A DNA stretch of 64,000 nucleotides from assembly GCA_028690445.1 (NCBI GenBank), contig JAQVBE010000004.1:1-64000 (forward strand). The letters run 5' to 3'. Below are positions 1 through 9,872 of the stretch, one piece after another (position 1 is the first letter of the stretch; each line of letters begins with the position of its first letter). Source of the DNA: Aliarcobacter sp. (GTDB lineage Bacteria; Campylobacterota; Campylobacteria; Campylobacterales; Arcobacteraceae). The position numbers were made by a program, and so were the translations under genes. A model generated the notes under the pieces. The model saw only the letters and a program-made list of their open reading frames with translations. It made no database searches and was not told the DNA's origin.

Positions 1-119
1 CAAACAAAATTTGTAATGTATTAGATAATATTGAAGATACAGCTTTACATGCTAAAATCAACAAAGAGTTAGAAGATCTTGCTAGTAATTTTGTGATTTA
101 CAATCAATCGACTTTTTAA
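1..119 (+). CDS. 3' end of an unidentified protein (partial)
   Basis: Only the last 38 codons lie in the window, read in the frame starting at base 3 and ending at the TAA at 117-119. The tail is charged and looks alpha-helical, with Lys/Glu/Asp-rich stretches and a final Gln-Ser-Thr-Phe. It does not match a motif I recognise. It lies 26 bases upstream of the SPOR-domain gene on the same strand, so the two may be cotranscribed. Real coding sequence is inferred from the open frame and codon use like the neighbouring genes. No function can be given from this fragment. Confidence 0.5.
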   Translation, partial: NKICNVLDNIEDTALHAKINKELEDLASNFVIYNQSTF

Positions 120-145
120 GGGTTTTATATAAATAAGGATATGTT

Positions 146-1162
146 ATGCAAATAAAAGGTGATGAGTTTATTAAAAAAGTTCAAATTCAACAAGAAAGAG
201 AAGAATTAGAACGAAAATTAAATGAACTTGAAGAAGTAGAAATGTCAATTAATAATGACTCAGTTATTTTGGAAAGAAATAATACTAATGATTATAATAG
301 CAATAATTATAACAATAATATTGAACAAAATGAACATGAGCTTGATAATATTATGCTGGGCTCATCTAATGCAAATGAAGACAATAAGAAAAAATATCTA
401 ATTTTAGGTATTGTTCTTGTAGTTTTATTTTTGCTAACTATAATTATTATACGACTTTTAACAAATGGTGCTCCAAAAGAAGACCAATTTACTTCAAATA
501 GTGCAAGTTCAACTGAAATGAAAAAACTACAAGATAGTGATAATATTGAAGAAAATTTCCAAAAAATTATTAATGAGAGAGTCAAAAAAGATACAAATGA
601 ACCAATGGTACCAGAAGTTCATAACTCAGTGTCAAAATCCCCAAATAATGAAAAAGCAGAAGATTCTAATACTCTACAAGCTTTTGAAAACCTACAAAAA
701 GAAGCTGAAAGTTATAATTCTAAATCAACTGGAATTTCAGATGAAGCAATTGATCAAACTATAAAAAAAGTAGAAAGAAGTAAATCTAGTGGACAAAAAG
801 AAAAAGTATCTACAACTCCTGCATCAACACAAAAAGAAGAAATTATTACAAAAAAAGTAGAGACAAAAAAATCTTCTATTAAAGATTTAGTAGAAACCCC
901 TTCTGAAAATGCGGTATCAACTAATATGTCAAATGGATATTTTATTCAAATTGGTGCATTAACAAAAAAACCAACAGAGAGTTTTGTAAATAATATTAGG
1001 AATGCTAAATTAAAATATAAAATATATCTAGATACTGTAAATGGTGTATCTTATAACAAAGTTCTAATTGGACCTTATTCTTCAAAAGCAGCAGCTAGTG
1101 AAAATATTGAAGATGTTAAACAAAAACTAAATGTTACAAGTGCATTTGTAGTTAAATTTTAA
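146..1162 (+). CDS. SPOR-domain membrane-anchored envelope protein
   Basis: A 338-residue bitopic inner-membrane protein. Residues 1-80 are a cytoplasmic, coiled-coil-like, Asn-rich region. About 84-106 is one strongly hydrophobic membrane segment after a Lys triplet. About 107-260 is a low-complexity Lys/Glu/Ser/Thr linker crossing the periplasm. Residues 262-338 form a C-terminal SPOR domain, with the typical Tyr-Phe-Ile-Gln-Ile-Gly start and a later Gly-Pro-Tyr. SPOR domains bind peptidoglycan stripped of stem peptides, usually at division septa, so a role in cell-wall remodelling or division is inferred. The start is supported by an AAGGAT ribosome site. It is followed closely by trpE, and linkage to trpE is probably only positional. 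Confidence 0.82.
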   Translation: MQIKGDEFIKKVQIQQEREELERKLNELEEVEMSINNDSVILERNNTNDYNSNNYNNNIEQNEHELDNIMLGSSNANEDNKKKYLILGIVLVVLFLLTIIIIRLLTNGAPKEDQFTSNSASSTEMKKLQDSDNIEENFQKIINERVKKDTNEPMVPEVHNSVSKSPNNEKAEDSNTLQAFENLQKEAESYNSKSTGISDEAIDQTIKKVERSKSSGQKEKVSTTPASTQKEEIITKKVETKKSSIKDLVETPSENAVSTNMSNGYFIQIGALTKKPTESFVNNIRNAKLKYKIYLDTVNGVSYNKVLIGPYSSKAAASENIEDVKQKLNVTSAFVVKF

Positions 1163-1176
1163 AAAAGTAGATATTA

Positions 1177-2586
1177 ATGAATTTTTATAGCAAAGAACTA
1201 TTTTTAGACCAATTTACGCCTGTTTCAATATATGAAAAAATAAAAAAATTATATAAAGATGAGATAACATTTTTATTTGAAAGTACGATTAATTCAAGTA
1301 CTGGAAATTATTCTTATATTATTATTGGTGATAGAGAAAGAGTTTGGTATGAAAATGGAACTTGTTTTTATAAAAATGAAAAACAAGAGGTTTCAACTGT
1401 TGAATCAAATCCATTAACTTTTTTAAAAAGATATTATAAAAACTTTGACAAAGAGTTTTACAAAAATAAATCTTTAGAATTGGGTGTTGGTCTAATTGAT
1501 GGATTTATTGGAAATGTTGGATATGACATTGGAAAAGAGTTTGAACCAAAACTGAAAGAGTCTATGAACTCTTTAGTTGATCAATTAAATATTCCTGATT
1601 TAGATTTAATAAGACCAAAAATAATTCTTGGGTTTTCTCACAAAACTTCAAAACTTGTAATTATTACTTCAATGGATGAAAAAGAAAAAGATTTAGAAAT
1701 CATTGAAAATGAACTTCTAAAAAGTTATGAATACACTCCACTAAAAAAAGCAACTATTCTTGATGAAGGAAAATTCAACTTCACAAAAGAGCAGTTTTTC
1801 GAAATGGTAGCAAAATCAAAAGAGATGATTAAATCAGGTGATGTTTTCCAGATTTTAATGTCAAATAGATTTACTCAAAGAGCTATTGTTGATCATCTTA
1901 GTTTTTATAGAGCCTTAAGAAGTAAAAACCCAAGTCCATATCTTTTTCTTTTAGAATTTGAAAAATTCACAATTGCAGGAAGTTCTCCTGAAGTTATGAT
2001 AAGACTTGTTGATGGGCACTTACTTTTAAGACCAATCGCTGGGACACGAAAAAGAGGTAAAACTTTAGAAAAAGACCTTGAAATGGAAAATGAACTAATC
2101 AACGATACAAAAGAGAGAGCTGAACATCTAATGCTTGTTGATTTAGGAAGAAATGATGTTGGAAGGGTTGCAAAACCAGGAACTGTAAAAGTAACTGATT
2201 TAATGAGAGTAGAAAGATACTCTCATGTTATGCACATAGTTTCAGATGTGGAAGCTGTAATTGATGATAAATATGACATGTTTGATCTGTTTACAGCAAC
2301 ATTTACAGCAGGTACAATGACAGGAGCGCCAAAAATTAGAGCTATGGAATTAATTGCTCAATTTGAAGGAATAAAAAGAAACTTCTATTCAGGAAGTATT
2401 GCTTATTTTGGTTTTGATGGAAATATGGATAGTGCAATTACTATTAGAACAACTATGCTTACGCAAGATACTGTAATTTTCCAAGCTGGAGCTGGAGTTG
2501 TAGCAGACTCAAAACCAGAAGATGAATATCTTGAAGTTACAAATAAACTTGCTGCTAATATTGCAACATTAAAAGACTTATCATAA
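1177..2586 (+). CDS. trpE: anthranilate synthase component I
   Basis: A 469-residue chorismate-utilising enzyme that makes anthranilate from chorismate with ammonia or the TrpG amidotransferase, the first step of tryptophan synthesis. The C-terminal chorismate-binding domain (about 205-465) shows the family signatures: Arg-Pro-Ile-Ala-Gly-Thr-Arg, the Leu-Val-Asp-Leu-Gly-Arg-Asn-Asp stretch, Thr-Gly-Ala-Pro-Lys, and the final Gln-Ala-Gly-Ala-Gly block. The N-terminal Phe-Glu-Ser-Thr followed by a Tyr-Ser segment corresponds to the Leu-Leu-Glu-Ser and Arg-Tyr-Ser feedback site of TrpE, which favours TrpE over PabB. No trpG or other trp gene is adjacent, so this is an orphan trpE and the partner subunit must be encoded elsewhere. 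It lies 14 bases after the SPOR gene. Confidence 0.82.
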   Translation: MNFYSKELFLDQFTPVSIYEKIKKLYKDEITFLFESTINSSTGNYSYIIIGDRERVWYENGTCFYKNEKQEVSTVESNPLTFLKRYYKNFDKEFYKNKSLELGVGLIDGFIGNVGYDIGKEFEPKLKESMNSLVDQLNIPDLDLIRPKIILGFSHKTSKLVIITSMDEKEKDLEIIENELLKSYEYTPLKKATILDEGKFNFTKEQFFEMVAKSKEMIKSGDVFQILMSNRFTQRAIVDHLSFYRALRSKNPSPYLFLLEFEKFTIAGSSPEVMIRLVDGHLLLRPIAGTRKRGKTLEKDLEMENELINDTKERAEHLMLVDLGRNDVGRVAKPGTVKVTDLMRVERYSHVMHIVSDVEAVIDDKYDMFDLFTATFTAGTMTGAPKIRAMELIAQFEGIKRNFYSGSIAYFGFDGNMDSAITIRTTMLTQDTVIFQAGAGVVADSKPEDEYLEVTNKLAANIATLKDLS

Positions 2587-2612
2587 TCTAAAATCCTACA
2601 AAGACTTCTTTA

Positions 2613-2655
2613 TTTAATATTGGCTATTATTTCGTACTAAAAAGCCAATATTAAA
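2613..2655 (+). promoter_or_regulatory. 13-bp hairpin overlapping the pdxJ ribosome site
   Basis: Perfect 13-bp inverted repeat: arms 2613-2625 (TTTAATATTGGCT) and 2643-2655 (AGCCAATATTAAA), loop 17 nt. The right arm covers the first three bases of the pdxJ Shine-Dalgarno (AAAGG, 2653-2657), nine bases before the TTG start. There is no T-run after it on the + strand, so it is not a textbook terminator for trpE. It could be a weak terminator, or a structure limiting pdxJ translation. The pairing is seen directly; its function is inferred. Confidence 0.6.
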
Positions 2656-2664
2656 GGATACAAA

Positions 2665-3450
2665 TTGCTACTTGGTGTAAATATAGATCACATTGCAGTT
2701 TTAAGAGAAGCTAGAAAAATAAATGACCCAAATCCACTTGATGCACTTGGTATTTGTAAACTTGCAGGTGCAGACCAAATCACAATTCATTTAAGAGAAG
2801 ATAGACGACATATTCATGATAATGATGCAATTGCTATTATTCAGCAGTCATCACTACCAGTAAATTTAGAGTGTTCAATTAATAGTGATATTATTGATAT
2901 TGTTTGTAAATTAAAACCTACACGAGCTACTTTAGTTCCTGAAAATAGAAATGAAGTTACAACTGAAGGTGGACTTGATGTAAAAGGAAACTTTGAAAAA
3001 CTTCAAAAAGTAATTGATAAACTTCACGCAAATGAAATTGAAGTTTCATTATTTATTGATCCAAATGAGGAAATTATTGAACTTTCAAAAGAGCTTGAAG
3101 TTGAGTGGATTGAGCTTCATACTGGAACTTTTGCAAATATTTATGCAATGTTAAATACAAATTTATCTCAAACTCATCATACAATCAAAGAGTTAGAATT
3201 AAGTAAAAGTGAATTAAAAACTAAATTAAATAAATCTATTAAAGAGATAGAAACTTCATCAAAACTAGCAAAAAAACTTGGTTTAAAAGTTGCAGCGGGG
3301 CATGGATTAAACTATCAAAATGTAAAACTAATTTCACAAATTCCTGAAGTTGAAGAGTTAAATATTGGACAAAGTATTATAGCTCGTTCTGTTTTTACAG
3401 GTTTAAGCCAAGCAATTATTGATATGAAAGAGTTAATTAAAAATGACTAA
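2665..3450 (+). CDS. pdxJ: pyridoxine 5'-phosphate synthase
   Basis: A 261-residue TIM-barrel enzyme that condenses 1-deoxyxylulose 5-phosphate with 3-amino-2-oxopropyl phosphate to pyridoxine 5'-phosphate, the last ring-forming step of DXP-dependent vitamin B6 synthesis. Recognisable family blocks are the N-terminal Leu-Gly-Val-Asn-Ile-Asp-His-Ile-Ala, the His-Leu-Arg-Glu-Asp-Arg-Arg-His-Ile loop, and the C-terminal Ala-Gly-His-Gly-Leu-Asn-Tyr plus Asn-Ile-Gly-Gln-Ser segment. The start is TTG at 2665 with an AAAGGA ribosome site. A longer-than-usual charged helix occurs around residues 165-205. It overlaps pdxA by 8 bases, implying translational coupling of the two B6 enzymes. Confidence 0.95.
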   Translation: MLLGVNIDHIAVLREARKINDPNPLDALGICKLAGADQITIHLREDRRHIHDNDAIAIIQQSSLPVNLECSINSDIIDIVCKLKPTRATLVPENRNEVTTEGGLDVKGNFEKLQKVIDKLHANEIEVSLFIDPNEEIIELSKELEVEWIELHTGTFANIYAMLNTNLSQTHHTIKELELSKSELKTKLNKSIKEIETSSKLAKKLGLKVAAGHGLNYQNVKLISQIPEVEELNIGQSIIARSVFTGLSQAIIDMKELIKND

Positions 3451-4378
3451 TATTAAACCAAAAATTGCAATAAGTATTGGAGATTTAAATGGAATTGGAG
3501 TTGAAATAGCTCTAAAATGCCATGAAAAAATATCAAAAATTTGCCAACCAATTTATTGTATAAACGATGTTATGATAAAAAAAGCAAGTGATAAATTAAA
3601 AATAGAGATGCCAAATGAATTTGAACTTTATGAAACAAAAGGTGAATTTGAAATAAAAGCTGGAACTGTTTCAAAAAAAGCTGGAAAATATTCTTATGAT
3701 TCTTTTATGGATGCTATAAATTTAGCAGATAAAAAAAAGGTTAATGCAATTTGTACACTTCCTATTAACAAAGAATCATGGAGTAAAGCAGATATAAAAT
3801 ACAAAGGACACACGGAAGTTCTTAGAGATTATTTTGGTAAAAATGCCATTATGATGCTTGGTTGTAAAAAGATGTTTGTGGGACTTTTTACTGAACATAT
3901 TCCTTTAAAAAAAGTTGCAAAAAAAGTAAATGAAGAAGATTTAACTAAGTTTCTAATTGATTTTTACAAAAATGTAAAAAATGATAATATTGGAGTTTTA
4001 GGTCTAAATCCACACGCAAGTGATAATGGAGTTTTAGGTGATGAAGAAGTAGAAATTTTCAAAGCTATAAAAAAAGCAAATAAACATTTAGAAAAGAATA
4101 TTTTTAAAGGTCCATTAGTTCCAGATACTGCATTTTCTCCACTTTCAAGAAAAAATTATAAATATTTTGTTGCAATGTACCATGACCAAGGATTAGCTCC
4201 ACTTAAAGCTTTATATTTTGAACAAAGCATAAATGTGAGTCTAAATCTTCCAATAATTAGAACTTCAGTTGACCATGGAACAGCTTTTAATATTGCATAT
4301 AAAAATGAAAAAATAAATACAAAAAGTTATGTAAATGCAATCAAAGAAGCAATTATTTTAATACAAAATAAAAAATGA
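3443..4378 (+). CDS. pdxA: 4-hydroxythreonine-4-phosphate dehydrogenase
   Basis: A 311-residue NAD-dependent, metal-requiring dehydrogenase. It oxidises 4-phosphohydroxy-L-threonine to the amino-ketone substrate of PdxJ, so it works directly before its upstream neighbour. Visible signatures are Gly-His-Thr-Glu in the middle, the metal/substrate motif Tyr-His-Asp-Gln-Gly-Leu-Ala-Pro-Leu-Lys near residue 250, and Arg-Thr-Ser-Val-Asp-His-Gly-Thr-Ala near 275. Length fits the short Campylobacterota form. It overlaps pdxJ by 8 bases and the next ATPase gene by 4 (ATGA), so the three genes form one transcription and translation unit. Confidence 0.95.
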   Translation: MTNIKPKIAISIGDLNGIGVEIALKCHEKISKICQPIYCINDVMIKKASDKLKIEMPNEFELYETKGEFEIKAGTVSKKAGKYSYDSFMDAINLADKKKVNAICTLPINKESWSKADIKYKGHTEVLRDYFGKNAIMMLGCKKMFVGLFTEHIPLKKVAKKVNEEDLTKFLIDFYKNVKNDNIGVLGLNPHASDNGVLGDEEVEIFKAIKKANKHLEKNIFKGPLVPDTAFSPLSRKNYKYFVAMYHDQGLAPLKALYFEQSINVSLNLPIIRTSVDHGTAFNIAYKNEKINTKSYVNAIKEAIILIQNKK

Positions 4379-5442
4379 GAACCCTAGAAGCTTGTTATGA
4401 AATTAACTTTTCAAAGGTTAATTTCCAAGAGCGAAAAATCAAAATAACTGAACCTAAAACAATAATAAGTGGTGCTTTTAAAACAGGAAAAAGTTATCTT
4501 ATTTATGACTTTTTATCTACATTTAAGCCCAAAGATTATCTATATATTGATTTTTCTGATTTAAGAAATGATCCTAGTGAAGTAGGTAAAAATTTAGAAA
4601 AGTTTATTAAAATGAATGAAATAACTGTTTTGGTATTAGAAAATTTTGATTTTAGTTTTGAACTTCCACCTTGTGAAAATATTATTATTTCTACTAAAAT
4701 ACCAATTAATTTAAAAGGTTATAAAAATATAATAATTTCTGCTTTAGATTTTGAAGAATATTTACTTCATGATAATCGACATCAAAATATAACCCAAAGT
4801 TTTAATAGTTTTTTGAAATTTGGGAATATTCCTGAATTAATTAATTATGAAGACCATAAAAAAATAAATCGTTTACAAGAAATAATTGAATTACAATGTA
4901 AAAATGAAACTCAATATGAAATTTTTAAAATTTTGATTGAAAACATAGATGAAAAGAAGTCTCTTTTTCAACTATTTAATAACTTAAAATTAAAAATTAA
5001 AATATCTAAAGATAAGTTTTATGAAACTTGTAAAATTTTTGAAGATACAAAATCAATATATTTTTTAGAAAAATATAATCAAGAAAAATCTGTAAAAAAA
5101 ATATATTGTTATAATCACTCGTTTTTAAATGCAATTTCACATGTGAAAAAATTTAAAAATGAGTTTTCTAATATGATATTTTTAGAATTAGTACATAAAT
5201 ATAAAGATATTTATTATTTAGATAGTATTGATTTTTATATTAAATCTAAAAATATTGCCATCATTCCTATTCCATTTTTTAATAGATTTTTAATGAATAA
5301 TACCTTAAAAAAAATTATTAAAAATGCCAATGAATTTGAAATAAATGAGATAAATATTATTACTATTTCTAACAATGAAAAAATTTCTGATCCAAAATTA
5401 AAAATAAATATAATTCCATTTTATGAATGGGCGTTAAGCTAA
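4375..5442 (+). CDS. P-loop ATP-binding protein of unknown role
   Basis: A 355-residue protein with a Walker A motif (Gly-Ala-Phe-Lys-Thr-Gly-Lys-Ser) around residues 33-40. A likely Walker B region with hydrophobic strands lies around 78-90 (Val-Leu-Val-Leu-Glu-Asn). The arrangement resembles small AAA/DUF4143-like ATPases, where an N-terminal ATPase is followed by a helical and then a nuclease-like C-terminal part, but the C-terminal half gives no clear catalytic motif. It starts inside the pdxA stop codon (ATGA overlap), so it is coexpressed with the B6 genes, although nothing in it suggests a B6 function. The role is unknown. It is more AT-rich and Lys/Asn-rich than its neighbours, suggesting weaker constraint. 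Confidence 0.6.
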   Translation: MRTLEACYEINFSKVNFQERKIKITEPKTIISGAFKTGKSYLIYDFLSTFKPKDYLYIDFSDLRNDPSEVGKNLEKFIKMNEITVLVLENFDFSFELPPCENIIISTKIPINLKGYKNIIISALDFEEYLLHDNRHQNITQSFNSFLKFGNIPELINYEDHKKINRLQEIIELQCKNETQYEIFKILIENIDEKKSLFQLFNNLKLKIKISKDKFYETCKIFEDTKSIYFLEKYNQEKSVKKIYCYNHSFLNAISHVKKFKNEFSNMIFLELVHKYKDIYYLDSIDFYIKSKNIAIIPIPFFNRFLMNNTLKKIIKNANEFEINEINIITISNNEKISDPKLKINIIPFYEWALS

Positions 5443-5464
5443 GTATTTGTTAATGATTTTTTAG

Positions 5465-6205
<741 letters not shown>

Positions 6206-6232
6206 ATAATTAAATACCAAAAGGAATAATTT

Positions 6233-6451
6233 ATGATGAGATTAGAAGAAAGAATATCAAAAGCTTTAAAATTTGTTGATAACGATAGATATATATTAGC
6301 AATTGCTGTTGGGCAAAGAGCAGACGAATTAAGCAAAGGTGCAAAACCGTTACTAGCTCAAAATACTCAAAAAATGAAATATACTGATATTGCAATTGAT
6401 GAAATTGCAAGTGGTTTATTAAGAGTTGAAGGTTTTGTGGACAAGAAATAA
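6233..6451 (+). CDS. rpoZ: DNA-directed RNA polymerase omega subunit
   Basis: A 72-residue protein matching the small omega subunit, which helps fold and assemble the beta' subunit and is one of the binding sites for ppGpp in proteobacteria. It starts Met-Met-Arg-Leu-Glu-Glu-Arg and carries the typical segment Ala-Val-Gly-Gln-Arg-Ala-Asp-Glu-Leu. Two in-frame ATGs (6233, 6236) follow an AAGGAAT site and either may be used. It sits directly before spoT, the usual proteobacterial pairing of omega with the ppGpp synthase/hydrolase. Confidence 0.92.
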   Translation: MMRLEERISKALKFVDNDRYILAIAVGQRADELSKGAKPLLAQNTQKMKYTDIAIDEIASGLLRVEGFVDKK

Positions 6452-6474
6452 AGATGAGCCAAAAGCTTATCTTT
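6450..6474 (+). terminator. hairpin between rpoZ and spoT
   Basis: Stem of ten pairs with one G-T wobble: 6450-6459 (AAAGATGAGC) pairs with 6465-6474 (GCTTATCTTT), loop of 5 nt. It begins in the rpoZ stop codon and is followed by AAAGTC rather than a T-run, so it may be an attenuator or RNA-processing site rather than a strong terminator. It separates rpoZ from spoT inside an otherwise continuous operon. Confidence 0.5.
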
Positions 6475-6489
6475 AAAGTCTAATATAAT

Positions 6490-8634
6490 ATGGATCCATT
6501 TATCAAAGAAATTCAACATATAAACAATGTTGAAGATGCAATTAACAAACTAAATACTCAAACTGAAATATCTCAAAAACTAAGTGAAATAATTAATTTT
6601 GTAATAGAAGCGCATAAAGGTCAATATAGAAAAAGTGGAGAACCTTACTGTGTTCATCCTATTTTAGTAGCCTCAATTACAGCTCATTTTTCAAAAGACG
6701 AAGCTATTATCGCAACAGCCTTATTACATGATGTAGTAGAAGATACTAAATATCCTTTAGATTACATAAAAGAAAGATGGGGCAGTGATATTGCTCACAT
6801 GGTTGATGGACTAACTAAAATTGTTGAAATTAGAGAAAATGAATTTATAACTTCAAGTGATGCCAGTGATTCTAAAATAATATCTTCAGCCCTTACTTTT
6901 AGAAAAATGTTAATTGCTTCAATTGATGATGTTAGAGTTTTAATTGTAAAACTTTGTGATAGATTACATAATATGTTAACTCTTGGTGTTTTACCTGCAA
7001 ATAAACAAAAAAGAATTGCTGAAGAAACTTTAGTAGTTTATGTTCCTATTGCAAATAGATTAGGAATTTCTACTTTAAAAAATGCTTTAGAAGATTTGGC
7101 ATTTTTTTATATCTATCCAAATGAATATAAAAAAATTGATAATTTTTTAAAAGAGCAACAAAGTGCAATGCAACTTACTTTTAATACATTTATTTCTACA
7201 ACAAAAAATCTTTTGGAAAAAAATGGTTATGATTTAAATAAAATTAAAATTTATAGTAGAATTAAACACCATTATTCAATCTATTTAAAAATGCAAAGAA
7301 AAGGAATTTCAATAGATGAAGTTTTAGATTTATTTGCAATTAGAGTTTTAGTTGAAGATGATATTGATTGTTATAAAGTATTAGGATATGTGCACCTAGA
7401 ATTTAAACCGTTAATTTCAAGATTTAAAGATTATATAGCAACTCCTAAAGAAAATGGTTACCAAACGATACATACTACAATATTTTATAATTCTAAAATT
7501 TATGAGATTCAAATTCGTTCTTTTGAAATGAATAAAATCGCAGAATTTGGGATTGCAGCGCATTGGAAATACAAATCTGGCGCTAAAAATACTACAAACC
7601 TTAACTGGTTAAAATCTTTAGAGTTTTCAAATGAAAATGTTGAAGAATTTTATCAAGATGCAAAAGACAATTTATATACTCAAGAAATTGTGGTTTATTC
7701 ACCAAAAGGTGAAGTTTTTATGCTACCAGTTGGCTCAACAGCCTATGACTTCGCATTTGCAGTCCATAGTAATGTTGGTAAAAAAGCAATTGCATGTTAT
7801 ATAAATAAAATAAAAAAACCTCTTTTAACTGAATTAAAAAGTACAGACATTGTATCTATTGAATTAGGTGATGAAATAATTGTTAGATGTTCTTGGATGG
7901 AGATGGTAAAAACATCAAGAGCAAAAAAACAAATTAAATTCTTATGCACACATAGACAAAAAGAAATAGATGAATTATCTGGCAAAAATATTATAAATAC
8001 TGTATTTTCAAGATATTCTGATGATATTACAGAAATATATACAATAGAATCTCCACATAAAATACCTCAAATTTTAGACTTTTTTAAATATACTAAACAA
8101 ATAATTGAGAAAAAAATCGTAAGTCATAAGGGATTAATGACTAGATTTAAAATTTTGACTAGTAAAATTAAAGAATATAAGTTTGATAACGTTTTAATAA
8201 ATTCAAATTTCAGTATAAGTTCTGTATCATTTGACCATTGTTGTCATCCAAAGTTTGGTGATGATATTGTTGCTTTTAGAAGTGGGAATGAAGCTATAAT
8301 TCATCATAAAATGTGTGATAAAGCCTATGACAAAATAAAAACAAATCAACAAATGCTTTTTTGTAAATGGACAATAGATACAGTTTATCAATATAAAATG
8401 GTAATTAGTATTCCAAATACAAAAGGTGAATTAGCAAAAGTATTAACTTATATGGCTGAATATGAGTTTTATATATTGGGTGTAGAATTTGGACGACAAA
8501 CTCACTCGTATATACAATATTGTTATATTGAGTTTGAAATAAATAAATCAAATATAGAAGAAGTTAGAAAAATAGTAGAAAGAAAAGTAAAAGTTATAGA
8601 ATTTTATTCAAAAAAAGATGCTTATAACAAATAA
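6490..8634 (+). CDS. spoT: bifunctional (p)ppGpp synthetase/hydrolase (Rsh)
   Basis: A 714-residue RelA/SpoT homologue that both makes and degrades the stringent-response alarmone (p)ppGpp. Domain order: HD hydrolase (about 35-185) with His-Pro, His-Asp-Val-Val-Glu-Asp-Thr and Leu-Cys-Asp-Arg-Leu-His-Asn, all intact; synthetase (about 225-345) with Arg-Ile-Lys-His-His-Tyr-Ser and Gly-Tyr-Gln-Thr-Ile-His; TGS (about 395-460); a His/Cys-containing linker; and a C-terminal ACT domain (about 635-710). With both catalytic centres intact, it is probably the only Rsh of this organism. The ATG at 6490 is preceded by an AT-rich stretch with no obvious Shine-Dalgarno, unlike its neighbours. Confidence 0.95.
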   Translation: MDPFIKEIQHINNVEDAINKLNTQTEISQKLSEIINFVIEAHKGQYRKSGEPYCVHPILVASITAHFSKDEAIIATALLHDVVEDTKYPLDYIKERWGSDIAHMVDGLTKIVEIRENEFITSSDASDSKIISSALTFRKMLIASIDDVRVLIVKLCDRLHNMLTLGVLPANKQKRIAEETLVVYVPIANRLGISTLKNALEDLAFFYIYPNEYKKIDNFLKEQQSAMQLTFNTFISTTKNLLEKNGYDLNKIKIYSRIKHHYSIYLKMQRKGISIDEVLDLFAIRVLVEDDIDCYKVLGYVHLEFKPLISRFKDYIATPKENGYQTIHTTIFYNSKIYEIQIRSFEMNKIAEFGIAAHWKYKSGAKNTTNLNWLKSLEFSNENVEEFYQDAKDNLYTQEIVVYSPKGEVFMLPVGSTAYDFAFAVHSNVGKKAIACYINKIKKPLLTELKSTDIVSIELGDEIIVRCSWMEMVKTSRAKKQIKFLCTHRQKEIDELSGKNIINTVFSRYSDDITEIYTIESPHKIPQILDFFKYTKQIIEKKIVSHKGLMTRFKILTSKIKEYKFDNVLINSNFSISSVSFDHCCHPKFGDDIVAFRSGNEAIIHHKMCDKAYDKIKTNQQMLFCKWTIDTVYQYKMVISIPNTKGELAKVLTYMAEYEFYILGVEFGRQTHSYIQYCYIEFEINKSNIEEVRKIVERKVKVIEFYSKKDAYNK

Positions 8635-8652
8635 TTAAAGGGTAAAGAATTA

Positions 8653-9861
8653 ATGGAAAAAAGAGTTCAAGAAGCATTAGATGAGATAAAAAGAGGAACT
8701 TCTGAAATTATTGATATTGAAGCGATAGAGAAACTTATAAAAAAATATTTTGAAACTGGTGAAAATTTTTTCGTAAAAGCGGGATTTGATCCAACAGCTC
8801 CTGATTTACATTTAGGACATACAGTTCTTATTCAAAAATTAGCAACATTCCAAAAATTCGGGGGTATTATTCAATTTTTAATTGGAGATTTTACAGCAAC
8901 TATTGGTGATCCTACAGGAAAAAGTGAAACAAGAAAAATTTTAACTAGTGAACAAGTCTTAAATAATGCGGAAACTTATAAAGAACAAGTTTTTAAAATT
9001 TTAGATCCTAAAAAAACACAAGTAATGTTTAATAGCCAATGGTTAAAAGAATTAGGAACAGGTGGACTTATTACACTTGCTTCAAACTTAACAGTGGCTA
9101 GAATGCTTGAACGTGATGATTTTTCAAAAAGATACGCAAGTAATACACCTATTGCATTAAGTGAATTTATCTATCCTTTACTTCAAGGTTATGATTCAGT
9201 TGCTATGAATACAGATATTGAACTTGGAGGGACAGACCAAAAATTCAATCTTTTAATGGGAAGGACTTTACAAAAAGCATATAATTGTAAAAAACAACAA
9301 GCAGTTTTAATGATGCCTATTTTAGAAGGTCTTGATGGTGTTCAAAAAATGTCAAAATCATTAGGTAATTATATTGGTGTTACAGATGAACCTTTTGATA
9401 TGTTTGGAAAAATTTTATCAATTTCAGATGAACTTATGTGGAGATATTTTGAGTTATTATCATCAAAATCTTTAAAAGAGATTGATGAAATTAAAAAAGA
9501 TGTAAAAAATGAAACTCTACATCCTAAAAAAGTAAAAGAATCTCTTGCTATGGAAATAGTTGAAAGATTCCATGGAAATGGTGCAGGAGAAGCTGCAAAA
9601 GCAGAATTTGAAAAAGTTTTTACAAATAAAAATATTCCAACAGATATGCCTGAATTTATATTTAAAGCACCCGTTTGGATTTGTCAAGCTTTAGTTGATA
9701 GTAAACTTGTTGATTCAACCTCACAAGCTAGACGTGATATTAAGGCAAATGCAGTATCAATAAATCAAGAAAAAATTGATGATGATAAATTAAATTTACA
9801 AACTGGCGAATACATTTTACAAAAAGGTAAAAAGAATTTTGCTAAGATAATAATAAAATAG
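8653..9861 (+). CDS. tyrS: tyrosyl-tRNA synthetase
   Basis: A 402-residue class I aminoacyl-tRNA synthetase that charges tRNA-Tyr. The Rossmann domain carries His-Leu-Gly-His (about residue 53) as the HIGH motif and Lys-Met-Ser-Lys-Ser near 234. The C-terminal 70 residues form the S4-like RNA-binding domain. The [10 protein letters not shown] opening is typical of the TyrS group found in epsilonproteobacteria. The ATG has an AAAGGG site. It lies 18 bases after spoT and 11 before the flavin oxidoreductase, in the conserved order. Confidence 0.96.
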   Translation: MEKRVQEALDEIKRGTSEIIDIEAIEKLIKKYFETGENFFVKAGFDPTAPDLHLGHTVLIQKLATFQKFGGIIQFLIGDFTATIGDPTGKSETRKILTSEQVLNNAETYKEQVFKILDPKKTQVMFNSQWLKELGTGGLITLASNLTVARMLERDDFSKRYASNTPIALSEFIYPLLQGYDSVAMNTDIELGGTDQKFNLLMGRTLQKAYNCKKQQAVLMMPILEGLDGVQKMSKSLGNYIGVTDEPFDMFGKILSISDELMWRYFELLSSKSLKEIDEIKKDVKNETLHPKKVKESLAMEIVERFHGNGAGEAAKAEFEKVFTNKNIPTDMPEFIFKAPVWICQALVDSKLVDSTSQARRDIKANAVSINQEKIDDDKLNLQTGEYILQKGKKNFAKIIIK

Positions 9862-9872
9862 AAAGGCTAATT

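Noticed and set aside
6484..6489. TATAAT directly before spoT as a promoter
   Set aside because: A start site about 7 bases downstream would fall inside the coding region past the ATG; it is probably chance AT-richness.
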